This document shows, in pieces, positions 44,445-56,200 of a stretch of 64,000 bases of DNA; within the stretch, counting starts at the first letter, position 1, and the number at the start of each line of letters is the position of its first letter. The notes below the pieces were generated by a model. That model did not search any database, had not been told where the DNA came from, and worked only from the letters and a program-made list of their open reading frames with translations. The stretch is from Calendula officinalis (Eukaryota; Streptophyta; Magnoliopsida; Asterales; Asteraceae). A program made the translations under genes and the position numbers. The stretch is taken from positions 77,889,234 through 77,953,233 of the forward strand of contig OY970827.1 in NCBI GenBank assembly GCA_963853835.1. Direction: 5' to 3'.

Positions 44445-45024
44445 CTCTCTGCGTCCCTAAATAAAGTTCTCATTTCTTTTGGGCACAATTTTTTAGAAGA
44501 TAGTTAGTGATGAGATATTTGATACTTCCTCCGTATCAAAATAAGTGACACAAATTAGGTTACACGTTTTTTGAGGTAAAAGATTAAAGTAGAGATTAAA
44601 ATAGATTAAAGTACATAGTTAGTGGAGAATGGGTCCCACTTTTCTTGAATAAAGTGATATTAATGAGTTTTATAAGTAAAAGTAAGGGTATAAGGGTAAT
44701 TCCACTTTATTAAAGTGGATAGTTAGTGGATATGGGTCCCACTATATTTACCAAATAAGGAAATTTTTTAAAGTGTGTCACTTATTTTGATACACCCCAA
44801 AATAGAAAGTGTGTCACTTATTTTGATACGGAGGAAGTATTACTTTTGATTAAAATATAATATATTTGATTGGAGAGAGAAAGTGTTTTAAGAGTAGTTA
44901 GTGGTGAAAGTATTGGTGATAATATTATTATATTAAATGGGCCCCTTAAGTTTGAAAAATGGGAATTTTATTTAGGGACAAAATTTAGAGGAGAAATGAG
45001 AACTTTATTTAGGAACGGAGGGAG
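44445..45024. mobile_element. Stowaway-like MITE, family B, split by a nested MITE
   Basis: The outer ends CTCTCTGCGTCCCTAAATAA and ATTTAGGAACGGAGGGAG are inverted repeats flanked by TA. The element is interrupted at 44525-44837 by a complete family-A element. The two outer halves together equal one normal family-B element of about 265 bp. Confidence 0.85.
44525..44837. mobile_element. Stowaway-like MITE, family A, nested
   Basis: Inverted ends CTTCCTCCGTATCAAAATAA and TTATTTTGATACGGAGGAAG, TA on both sides, inside the family-B element. The ends are very well preserved, suggesting a fairly recent insertion. Confidence 0.88.
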
Positions 45025-46312
45025 TATAATATAAAATCAAAAAATATAAACATGAAAAAATAATAATAAAATATAATTGACTTCTTTATAAGTATTAAAT
45101 GATGATTTTATACCATAAAAATTTATTTGTACACCATAACTATTGTTTTATAATGTTTATATAGATTACTTTAAATCTTGTACAATACAATGTATAAAAT
45201 AATTATTGTAGTGTAAAAATTATCTTTGTTTTCAAAATATGCTAAAACAACTCATATGTTCATATTTGGAACGGATTATTTTGATGTAACATGAGAACTC
45301 GGGCATGAAAGGCTGCACCGGCTGGACGGAGGTCGTTTAGACGGTGGCTGTTTTGAGTATAAGGGAGATGGCATAGCACCCCCTTTGTGTTTCTTCATAA
45401 TTCATATTTAACACCCTTAAGAAACTAATTGGACGTTTCAAGTATAGCTTGAATTTGTAAATTAGTACCACCTAAAAGTTGAACGTTTTAAAGCTTTATT
45501 AAAGAAAATCAAAATAATTCGTATATAACGAAGACTTTGAAAGTTTGAATACAAAAATTGTATAATTGTTATATTAGCCAAATCATCAAATTTAAGTTTC
45601 ATACATATATTAATTGATGATCTGAGTGACTCAATTTTAACAGGACTTGAATGATACTAGATAATGATACTCGATGATAACTAAGAATCGATGTCACTTA
45701 TCTAATTTTAGCAAATGTGTACCTAGAAACGATAAGACAATTGCCATTAATGACACTTAGAAAGAAAGTGTCACTAAAGATTAAAAAGTGCACTAACAAG
45801 TAAAGGTTTTTCCAGCAAAATAGAACTACATATAATGTATACTTAACCATATAATGTAATAAATAAATGAGCTTTTAATAAGTAACACATGAATCTTCCA
45901 TATAATTTCCTTTGTTCTTTATTGTTAATACTTCATCAGTTCTAATATTACTGTATACCAGATAAAAATATACGGAGTATAATTTAAGAAAAATACAATA
46001 ATTACATTATGTCACCAATCAAAATTTCTCTTTCCCACTTATATGTTTTTTGATTAGTTGAAACTTAGGAGTACATAATTATTTTGGGACAAATCAAAAT
46101 AAAAATGTATACAATAAAGTTGAGACGGAGGGGAAGTAAGTTTTTTCTCTCTAAATTATCTTCCACCTTTTAAAAGGAAATTAGTGGATTTTTTTTTTTT
46201 TTTTTTTTGCAAAATTACTTTCATATTTTTCTTCATTTAAAAAGAAACTATGGAGCACAAAGCTTTTTTTTTTTTTTTTTCATCTTTACTCTATTCTCTC
46301 TAAACAACGGCT
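45025..46312. other. intergenic spacer
   Basis: AT-rich, no gene. A right-half family-C Stowaway-like element lies at about 45990-46136 (ending TTGAGACGGAGGGG). Two poly-T tracts occur at about 46190-46208 and 46264-46280. Confidence 0.45.
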
Positions 46313-46493
46313 ATAATTCGTAAAAAAAAACCGAGCCCTCCACGCTGTTCCAAATCGTGATCGTGGCCACCATTCTTGCACGCAGACCTCCCACGCCGTT
46401 GTGGGGGTGGTGTTCCCGTCCCTTGCACGTCGTGGCACACAGCCACCTCAGCACCACGCCCACGCCAAAGGGCTCATACCGACCAACCTAAAT
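46313..46493. mobile_element. Tourist/Harbinger-like fragment
   Basis: Read from the minus strand it starts after TTA with GGTTGGTCGGTATGAGCC and contains GACGGGAACACCACCCCC and GTGGCCAC, matching the element upstream of AOS in inverted orientation. GC-rich; the other end is missing. Confidence 0.5.
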
Positions 46494-46529
46494 AAAAATT
46501 TTACCATTTATTATGATACTAAGGTAATA

Positions 46530-46780
46530 CTCCCTCCGTCCCATAAAAAATTTACATTTCATTTGGACAAAATCTTTTAGGAGATAGCTAGTGGTGAGCT
46601 CATTTTTAATACTTTTAATTAAAATGTAAGGTTAGATTGGAGAGAAAAAATGTTTTATTAGTGGAATGATTGGTAGTAATATTATTTTATTAGATTGAAC
46701 CTCCTAAATTTAATAAATGTAAACTTTTTTATGGGACAAAATTTCAAAGAGAAATATAATTTTTTTTGGGACGGAGGGAG
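46530..46780. mobile_element. Stowaway-like MITE, family B, upstream of the defensin-like gene
   Basis: Inverted ends CTCCCTCCGTCCCATAAAAA and TTTTTGGGACGGAGGGAG, TA at both sides. It ends 255 bp before the defensin-like start codon, so it lies in that promoter. Confidence 0.88.
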
Positions 46781-47035
46781 TATCATTTATTAACTATCAA
46801 CTATCTTCTTTTATTTAAATTCACTAATTTATTATCATAGCATTGATTTCTAACAATTTCATAGATACATGAAAATGAATTTATTGCGATTGTTATGTCA
46901 TCACTCATTTCAAATGTTATCATATTTGAATTATGTGTATCATAAATTTCTTTCATTATAAATAAATAGTTAAACCATTCAATAGAACGCATTTCCAAAG
47001 TCTTCAAGTATAGATTGAGAGAAATATAAAAAAAA

Positions 47036-47391
47036 ATGGCATCCATCAGCCAGCTATATGTTTTTGTTTTGCTTGTATTTTCAGTTGGAGGTAATTTTTA
47101 CATTGCTTAATGATTAATCGCCCCTATTTGCTCATAAATTTGATCAATATTTCGCGAGGACATATTAAACAAAAATCCACATCCGTTGATTTTATACCTA
47201 ATCATGTTTTTTTTATTGGTATCTTATTAGGGATCGAGATGGTGAGTGGTAAATCATGTGAAGATAGTTGGACGTATGATCGTTGTCAAGAACCAATTTG
47301 TAATAAGGATTGTAAAGCTAAACATGGGCGTCATGCCCTTGGACGTTGTAGACTCGTTGATACTTGTTTCTGTACATATAATCCTTGTTAA
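47036..47391 (+). CDS. defensin-like (DEFL/LCR) secreted peptide
   Basis: A small secreted cysteine-rich peptide. Two exons, 47036-47090 and 47231-47391, total 216 nt and encode 71 residues. Exon 1 encodes most of a hydrophobic signal peptide (ISQLYVFVLLVFSVGG); the intron falls near its end, the standard position for plant defensin-like genes. The mature part has eight cysteines, spaced C-x8-C-x4-C-x3-C-x11-C-x5-C-x1-C-x4-C, and ends on the last cysteine (CFCTYNPC). Eight cysteines with a late CxC pair fit the defensin/LCR group, which forms four disulfides. Family members are antimicrobial or act as signals in reproduction; the role here cannot be assigned. An open frame running through the intron (47110 on) is not the real N terminus. 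Confidence 0.85.
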
Positions 47392-48189
47392 CTTCTTTTT
47401 GTTACAAAAATAAGTTGATGTCTTACATGTTAATGAAAGAGTTTTATCTATGCATATACATACCATGAACCATGAATGACATGACTTTATAATATATTAT
47501 AATTTATAACAAAAGATCACGTTTAACACGGTTTGGAGGGATTATCAAAAGTTGATGATATTGAAATCCTTCTCTACTCATTTTTATACCCCACGTCTTA
47601 TTTTTATTGTCTAGTATACTATTTTAGTTTGTGATACAAAAACTGTCATTCTTAAATTTCAACCAATCAAAAAATATTTAAGTGGAAAAGAGAAAATTTA
47701 ATTGGTGACATGATATAATTAATAACTTTTCTTAAATTGTATGTTTTTTGTAGTGGACAATAAATTTGAGACGGAGGGAGTAATAAATATCCTCCATTTT
47801 TGTTTTTTGTCTTTTTTTTTTTTTGGCAATCATTAGACTTGTGTCAATGGGGATTAACTTGAAGACTTCTCCCAACCGGAGAATGATTTTTGATGGATTT
47901 TGTTTCTAGAAATTTTTTTTTTTGAACGGCAAAAGGGATACCCGGAAGAGCTTCGGTAAAGCCATGTTTCTAGAACTTACCATGTAAAATATTGAAAGAG
48001 GAACGTATTTGATTCGCGATTAATGACATGACAGGATTTCCTAATTATAGCTAACAAATCTTTATCCTAACAAATCCTAATGAACCCTAACCAATTTAAA
48101 TAATTAGGTTGGGCCATAGTAATTAACCTAACCCTTATCAATCCTCTAATAAAAACCGATTTGTGCATCAATCAACAAACATATACTCA
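47392..48189. other. intergenic spacer with a family-C MITE
   Basis: A Stowaway-like family-C element at about 47587-47780 ends in TAAATTTGAGACGGAGGGAG before TA. The rest is AT-rich with no gene. Confidence 0.5.
47587..47780. mobile_element. Stowaway-like MITE, family C
   Basis: The right end is intact (GAGACGGAGGGAG then TA). The left end is degenerate (CCCCACGTCTTATTTTTATT). The body contains CAACCAATCAAAAAATATTT, as in the copy at 8254-8450. Confidence 0.65.
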
Positions 48190-49380
48190 TCATCTCTGTA
48201 AATTGCAGAATTCGATTCCTGCGTCTGTCAGGTACGTCTCCCTTAATATATATAGTAAATAGTTTTTAACTATTTGTTTAAACGCAATCAAAACGCTAAA
48301 ATCGACCTACACAAAAGCTGACGAAACTTGTTGTCTACAGTGACTCTATTGTTCTTAATTAATTAATTAGTTTTATACAGGTAAGGAGAACTGTTAATAA
48401 CTGGATTTGAAGCAAAGTATCAATGGAGTGTGCGGTCCAAGGAGTTGTAGAAAAACAGGTAATTAAATTATATGTATCCGATACTCTGTGAATTGATTGT
48501 ATAATCTCTTTTTTTTTTTATGTTATTTTATGTGCAAATCGCACCTGATTATATAATTTTTGTGTTGAACTAAGCGCATACTTTTATCATATCAATTTTC
48601 CACTCACTTTTAATTAACAAAGCATATTCATGATAGCCTCTGCAGGTTAATTTTTCCAAAAAAACATTTTTCTTTTATTGATATTATTAATTTACCTTTA
48701 TATGTCTCAATTTTAGTATAATGCCCCTCATATATCTATCTCAGATATTTTATAAATATCACTAATCATACTGATGTTATTTTAACAAAATATCAAAATA
48801 TGATATAATTATCATTTATAGTTATAAAAATAATAAAAAATCAACTTTTATAAGTAATTGATATTTTTTATTTTTAAATTTTAACGAATACATAGTCAGC
48901 ATATAAATTACTAGAATGCGAATTTGTATTTATTTATTAACTGGCCAAAAAATAATAAAGAAGAAAAAATTTAGGATTTAAAAGGTTATTAAATCTAGGG
49001 GTTGAAGAAAACAAACAATGAAAGATTATGAAAGGGTTGGAGAAAATTAAGTGGTTAGACTAACTTTATAAATAAACAATGGCAAAATATTATTAAAATA
49101 AGTATTCAAATAGTAATATATTTTGAAATAACCGCTCTAAAGTCAGAGGACTGAAAATCATTTTCTTTCTTTTAAATGATAATAATTTATTTCATTTGCA
49201 TAAAAGTGATTTGGTAATTTAGAATTAGCAAGACAAAAAATAAATGAAAATTGTGCATCTAAACAGGGGAATCTTGAGGTCCCTTCCCACTGCATATCAT
49301 CAGTGAACTATCAAATGAATAACATGGATAAGTCTATCATGCAGAGTATGTCTTGTTCAAATGGGGTTGGTTGTAACTAA
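48190..49380 (+). pseudogene. MED18-like first exon without the rest of the gene
   Basis: At 48423-48458 an ATG opens MECAVQGVVEKQ followed directly by a GT donor. Plant Mediator subunit 18 starts MECVVQGIIETQ and then continues HVEALEILLQGL. The lead-in also looks like a spliced 5' UTR: a donor (CAG/GTACGT) near 48230 and an acceptor (ATACAG) near 48380. No MED18 body follows before the SEC3 gene. The next in-phase AG acceptor opens 37 codons at 49267-49380 (GNLEVPSHCISSVNYQMNNM onward) that do not resemble MED18. Either this is a duplicated promoter plus first exon, or a short unrelated peptide is made. The match is from memory and short. Confidence 0.4.
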
Positions 49381-49476
49381 GGTTATACTTTTCATTGCTA
49401 GCTGTTAGAACGATTAAAATTACCAAAATATTATATAATTTTAAACAAAAACATTTAGTTTGTATGTAATTCAAAA

Positions 49477-49733
49477 CTCCCTCCTCCGTCCCACAAAAAA
49501 GTTCTCATTTCTCCTTAAAATTTTGTCCCACAAAAAAGTTCTCATTTCTCGAATTTGAGGGGTCCACCCAAATAAAATAATATTATTACCAATTATTCCA
49601 CCACTAAAACACGTTCTCTCTCCAATCTAACATTATATTTTAATCAAAGGTATTACCAAGGACCCCACCATTAATTATCTCCTAAAATCTTGTGCCCAAA
49701 TGAAATACGAACTTCTTTGTGAGACGGAGGGAG
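49477..49733. mobile_element. Stowaway-like MITE, family B
   Basis: Inverted ends CTCCCTCCTCCGTCCCACAA and TTTGTGAGACGGAGGGAG; TA follows on the right, while the left flank is altered. Confidence 0.85.
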
Positions 49734-49785
49734 TACTTTTTAATCTTTTGGCCCAGGGAAATAAAAATCATCATGAACACTACTA

Positions 49786-50088
49786 AGTCTGTGGCTGATA
49801 ATCGACCAGAACTGCCAAACCGAACCTAGCTATATCGGTCGGTTGTCGATTCTAATTTTCATACAAAATCAATTCTTGATCCAGTTCTAAGTAGTTCGGT
49901 TCGATCCAAAACTGAGAGAAACCGAAAATTTTCAGAGAAACTTTCTCGGTTCTCTACACGGTTCTGGCCAGTTCTCGGTCCAGTTTCGGTTCCGAGCGCC
50001 ATTGGCTCGGTCCTCTATCCGGTTGACACCATTTTCTCGGTTCTCGGTTTAGTTTGGTTTTGAGCGGTTCGTACAGTGCACAGGCTTA
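49786..50088. repeat. GGTTCGG-rich dispersed repeat
   Basis: Third copy of the family at 18050 and 25030, with many CGGTTCTCGGT and CGGTCC motifs, ending GTACAGTGCACAGGC. It lies between the MED18-like exon and the 3' end of SEC3. Confidence 0.5.
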
Positions 50089-50273
50089 AATATTAGTAAC
50101 TGAAACGAAAGATGAAATCACATATATACGTACGACCAAAAACTAAAAACTGATTAAAAATTTGCAATACAATGGACAATAACACCGATTTACAAGCAAA
50201 ATGGAAAAAAAACATCTTTAATATATATAAAAATAAAAATAAAAATAAAAAGGTGTAGAATATAAGAAATGAA

Positions 50274-53200
50274 TTACATGGCTGCTAAGGTGTCTCTCAT
50301 TTCTGTAACAGATGGAATAGCCTCAGTGGGGTAGATCTTGGCAACAAGTTGAGCAAAGCTATCATACTTGTCAAGAAACTCTTTCTGTAAATCATATCAT
50401 CAAATTTAAAAAGTTAAAATATTTACTTATTTTTATATTATATTTAAAATAAGGCAAGCAAATAAAATACCTTGCATTTATCCCATAGTGAAGGTAATAA
50501 TTCCTCAGAGGTCAAGTTTTTCTGCAGCTTTTTATACATTGCACCAATGTGCTTATCAACCTGTGTCAAGTGACATTAGTCTTTCTAAAACAATAACACC
50601 ATTTTTTATTATTTTATTTTTATATATAAAATAAAAACTTACTCCTTGTAAACTTGACTTCACCACCTTCCTAAGATCCATTTTTGACAATCCAAGCTGG
50701 AACGGAATCTGTAATTATCATTACACATTATTTATCAGTTAGATTAATTATTTTAGGGGTTTTTTTGGTAATAAATAACTGTTTTTTGATTTAAAATTAT
50801 ATGTAGAAGCCAATTATATTAATGCAACAATAAAAAAATAATATCCTAATTTCTTTACTTCACCAATATTTTTTCCATAATTATTTGAATATGTGTTGAG
50901 CATTAAGCCATTAACCTCTTCAGGGGTGATTGTATACATCAGATCTTCGATTCTTCGAGCAAACTGAAAAAGTCTCTCAAATTGCTGCAGACAACCATAA
51001 ATATATATGATTAAAAAAATTAAATTGAAATAAATAATAATGTTGTAAAACTATTTTTACTTACATAATATATAATGACACTGATATGACGTGTGCAAGC
51101 TTGTTCATAAGATTCACTTGCTTGATGATAAAATTTAGCTAATGTTGGCACAACATTTGCCAGGTCATACAAACTGCATAAAATTGCCATATAATAGTGT
51201 AATCAACTAACAAATTTATTATATAGTATTGTAATTTTCCTTTATAAATAAAGAGAAAAAAAATGTTAACTTTACCTATTTTGGAATGCAGCATAGTTCT
51301 CTAGAAGTATAATATCAGCATATTTAGGGTCTGTTTGGGCAATCTTGTCCAAAGTAGCAAACATCACTCCAATCTGACAAATAATATTCATTAATACTGA
51401 TTAAATAAATTATAAACAAAAAAAGAAAAAGGAAAAGAAAAACGATTTTTAATGACTTACAAACTTAACGTATGCTTGATCAACTAAATCTCTAGATTGT
51501 CCTTGAATATATTGTTCCATACGTGTAGCAAGAGTTGCAAATCTACACAAATATAAATCATTTAATATAAAAAAATTGAATCTTAACCATAATTTAGTAC
51601 AAATCGAGTAAATATACCTAGGAATGTAGGACAATACGCCCATTTGTCGAACATTTCGTTCATTTCTTTCTATTTGGTGACAAGCTTCATCTACAAACTA
51701 CATTTCAAGAGATAACTTAGAGTTTATTATAGATTTAAAGGGAAAAAATTGTTAAGAAATACAATATAATATATCAGATATGAGAATTTGGGGTAGGGGT
51801 GAGCGCGGTCCAGAAACCGAAACCAAAACCGAAAATGACGATTTTTCAAAACCAAAACCGAACTGATTACATGTTTTCGGTTTTGGTTTAGTTCCGGTTC
51901 AGTTTTTTAGCCCATCGTTATCTAAAAACCGAACCAAAACAGAAAATAAAGAATTTTCAAAACCAAACCGATTACATGTTTCCGGTTTTGGTTCAGTGTC
52001 GGTTGGTTTTCGGTTCGGTTCAATTTTTTCAGCCCAAATGCTCACCCCTAATTTGGAGTATGTTTGGTTTAATTTTCTCGCTCACAAAAGGTAACATAAT
52101 TACAAATTCTCAAATTTAGGGAACATGATAGGGAAATTATCATAAAATAACAATATGTTTTAGACGATGGTCTGTTTTGGTGATTATGTATAGCTTTTTA
52201 AGGTTTGTTTTGGTAATTACAAGTTTTGAGCTGCCCTACTTTGATAATTAAAGTTTTTTTCGTACGTATTTATTTTTATTTGGTTATTATCTTTTACCTT
52301 ATTTGACCCTATAATTACCGATGCATGCCGGCTCAAAAACTTGTAATTACCAAAAACATTATAATTACCCAAACAAACCATCTCCAAAAGTATATTGCTA
52401 TTTTATGACATTTTCCCCATCATAATATACCAATTTTGACAATGTGGGGTATGTAAAAATTGCAATTTTTTGCCTGATATTCCCGTAAATGTGAAAAATT
52501 AAATCTATGTCACCTTTTGATGAGCGATAACATTTTAAATTGTCAGATTTGGTAATATTATTATGTTACCCTTTTTGGCTAAGAATTAAAAAAAAAAGTG
52601 TAGCATGCATACACGGGTAAATTGTGCAGTGATTCTTTCTTCAAGTGCATCAAGCAAAAGGCGAACATATCCTGCTGCATCTGCTTTTTGACCAGAAATA
52701 TATCTTTCTGTTATTCCATGCATTGATATGCACCTTAAAGGATCAATCTTGTAGGCCCAATCAACTACTGCATAAAAATCCTCCTGAAAATTATATAATT
52801 TTATATCAAAATTAACCTTCAAATAAATATAAAAACTATTAAATATAATGATGTTGCAGTACTTGGATTCCATCGAGTAAATCACGAAGTGATTCGTTTA
52901 ATGCTCCAAGCTCTGATATACCTATAAGAATTTAAAAAATATATGTCAATTTTGACCCGTTTATTCATGATTCAATTTCGGATTCTCAAATGGGTAGAAC
53001 AAAACATTTTAGCTATAAGGGAAACGGGTCAAACAGGTTTAAATTCACTTAAATTCCAATTTTTAATGTGTACAAGTACAGCCTCATCGATCGTTTTATT
53101 AAAGATTTATAATAATGTTGTTGTAATAATATAATATTGTTTTTATTTAGAAAAAAACTGCCAAAAAAGGTAATAATGTAAAATTTTCTCTGATACAATA

Positions 53201-56200
53201 TGTAACATAAAAAAGGTAATAATGTAAATTTTGCACTACCCATTTCGACCCGTTACCCAACCGCCCACCTTGACAACTAAGTATAAATTAAGATAAATAC
53301 ATTAAAAATATATTTTACTTTTATTGTTATTGCTGTCATTATCATCGATATCCATAATTCCCAAATCATCATCATTTGATTTATCTTCATTAGCTGGTGG
53401 AGCAAGTGCAGAAACTCCAAAGCACATAAAATGTGAGAAAAAGGAACTCTGCAAAAAAAAGTAAATTACACAAATGATCCTTTAAGTTTGTATCATATTA
53501 CATATTTGGTCCTTTAGTTTCATAAATTACACTGGTAGTCCTTATTTCTGAAACTACTGACACATTTGGTCCTTTACCTAAACAAACATTTATTTTTCCC
53601 GTCAAGTATGGTGACGTGTGATGCACGAGGGGGTAAATTTGTCTTTTTTCCTTTCCCTTCACCAATTTGAAACTAAAGGACCAAATATGTAATGTGGTAC
53701 AAACCTAAAGGACCATATGTATTTTCCTTAAAACAAACAATGAAAATGATGAAATAATTAAAAAAAAATGAATTTTAATTTTAATTTTAATTTAATTAAT
53801 AACCTCATCAACAAGAAGTGGGATGAATATAGTAAGCATCTTAGCATAAGCTTCTGAAACAGTTGAAGTATCTGCATTGTTTGCATTCTGATTTGAACCA
53901 GTTGATCCTTCAAGCCAAACAGTTGGATTTCTTGATGCTTTTGTACTTGCTCTAAGCTCATTAGCAAATTCACGAGCCTCACGTCTTAAAAGCAGATTAA
54001 GTGAGCTACAATAAGCTTTCCTCAAAGGACCTAAACAGTTTTTATCAAGACTCTGCAAATAAATAATAATAATAATAATCAGTAAAATTTAAATAATTAT
54101 TATTTAATATTAATATTTTGTATAGATTAGAGTAAATTACAGAAATTGTCCCTGTGGTCTTTCAAATTCTATGATTTTGTCCCTATATTCTTTATTTCGT
54201 TTATTTTTGTCCCTGGACTTTTCAATTTCGTGATTTTTGTCCCTGTGGTCTTCAAATTTCATTTTTTTAGTCTGTTTTGACCTAAAGAATACTAATTTCA
54301 AAATGATTAAAAACTATTTACAAGGGTATTTTGGTCATGTTAGGTAAAAAATGGACGAAAAAAATGAAATTTGAAGACCATAGGGTCAAAAATGACAAAA
54401 TAAAAAGATAGGGACAAAAAAAACGAAATTAAAAATATAGGGACAAAATCATATAATTGTCCCTGTGGTCTTCTAAATTCTATAATTTTGTCCCTACACT
54501 TTTAATTTCATTTTTTTCGTTTTTTTTGTCCCTATACTTTCCAATTTCGTGATTTTTGTCCATATGGTCTTCAAATTTCATTTTTTCCTTCCATTTTCAA
54601 CCTAAACAGTAATTTAATAATTAGAAAGATATTTATAAGGGTATTTTGGTCATTTTAGGTCAAAAATGGTCGAAAAAAATGAAATTCGAAGACCATAGGG
54701 ACAAAAATCACGAAATTAAAAATACAGGGACAAAATCAAAGAATCTGGAAGACCATGGACAATTTCTGTAATTTACTCTATATACTAGTATTATATATCA
54801 ATTCTGACCTTTAAATGTTGTAAGAGGCGAGCATAAGTTCTGCATTTAAATCGAAGATCAGCATGATCAGGTCTCTTTAGTTGCCCCCTCTGTCCATTTC
54901 AACAACATCATTAAAACTCAAAGTTCGGGTCGGGTCGGGTTGACCCGAATCGACCCGTTTGTAAGAAAATATAAATAAGAAGAAGCAGGCTACCTGAGAG
55001 AAATAGCTTTTATCACTTATCATAAAATCCACCAAACTTGCAAAATAATTTCTCAAAAACTCAGATGCTCTCCGGACAAAAGTAGTTTTTAATTTGTCAA
55101 GTTCAGCCCTCTTCTCCCTCACCTGTAAAATATTAATAATTTTAAAAAAATTAAAAACAAATAATTACAAGAAAAGAAAAATTATTTATATACCGCTCTA
55201 ATTTTAGCAAAACTTGGATCCAAATTAGGTGCTTCAAGCCCATTTAGAGCACCTGTTAACCATTCACATGCTTCAATATTTTGAAGCATGCGGGCCTCAT
55301 CAAATGACCCACCTGTTAAACATGCTGCATACTGGAACATAAATTAAATTAATTGGAATGATAATTATATATTCTTTTAAAAAATAAATCACAATTTAAA
55401 TGAAAACTCTTCGATGTAAAAGAGATGAGGGACAATTATTGCAAATTTTAAATTAATTTCAGCAAATTAATTAATATGCTGTACCTCTGAAGGTATACGT
55501 AGTCTCTCAAGAAGTTTATCCAATTCTTCAATTAAAGCTTTATTATTTACAGACTGCATTTCCAGCTGATTATTTCGTGTTTCTATCTGTTATTACAAAT
55601 TACAAATTAAACATTAATAAATATATTATTTATGTTAATAATTTAAATATTTATAAATAATTACATACCGACTCAATATCTTCTCTCATATGTCTAAGTT
55701 TTACATTAAAAATCCCTAACCATTCATCCATGTCATCAACACAAACTGTTGCTGCTTCAAGCCCTTGCAATACCTGCATGACAATAACCACAAGAATTTA
55801 GGAAGAGTAAATTACATAAATCATCCCTGTAGTTTGTATCACATTACGCATATAGTCCCTAATTTTGAAACATGTAACATCAAAGGTCCCTAAAAGCTTG
55901 ACCTTTTTGGCTTTAGGGACCGTCGATGTTACAAGTTTCAGATTTAAGGACTATTTGTGTAATAAATAAAGTCAACAGAGGGAATCCATTATTTTATTAA
56001 TTTATACAAGCACAGGGATGATTTATGTAATTTAGTCACTTTAGAAAATACCTAGAGTTGACCTAATTGTGAAAAGTCAAAATTGGTTTACCTCATCTAC
56101 TAAAGGCTCACTTTCAAGAATTGCATGCACATTTGCTGCTTCTAAAGCATGAAGTTCACGTTTTAACCGTTCAGAAAAAGCTTCCGCTTCCCCAATATCC

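Noticed and set aside
47110..47230. 93-codon frame with an N terminus ahead of the defensin-like domain
   Set aside because: These codons lie in the intron; the spliced exon at 47036-47090 supplies a proper signal peptide in phase.
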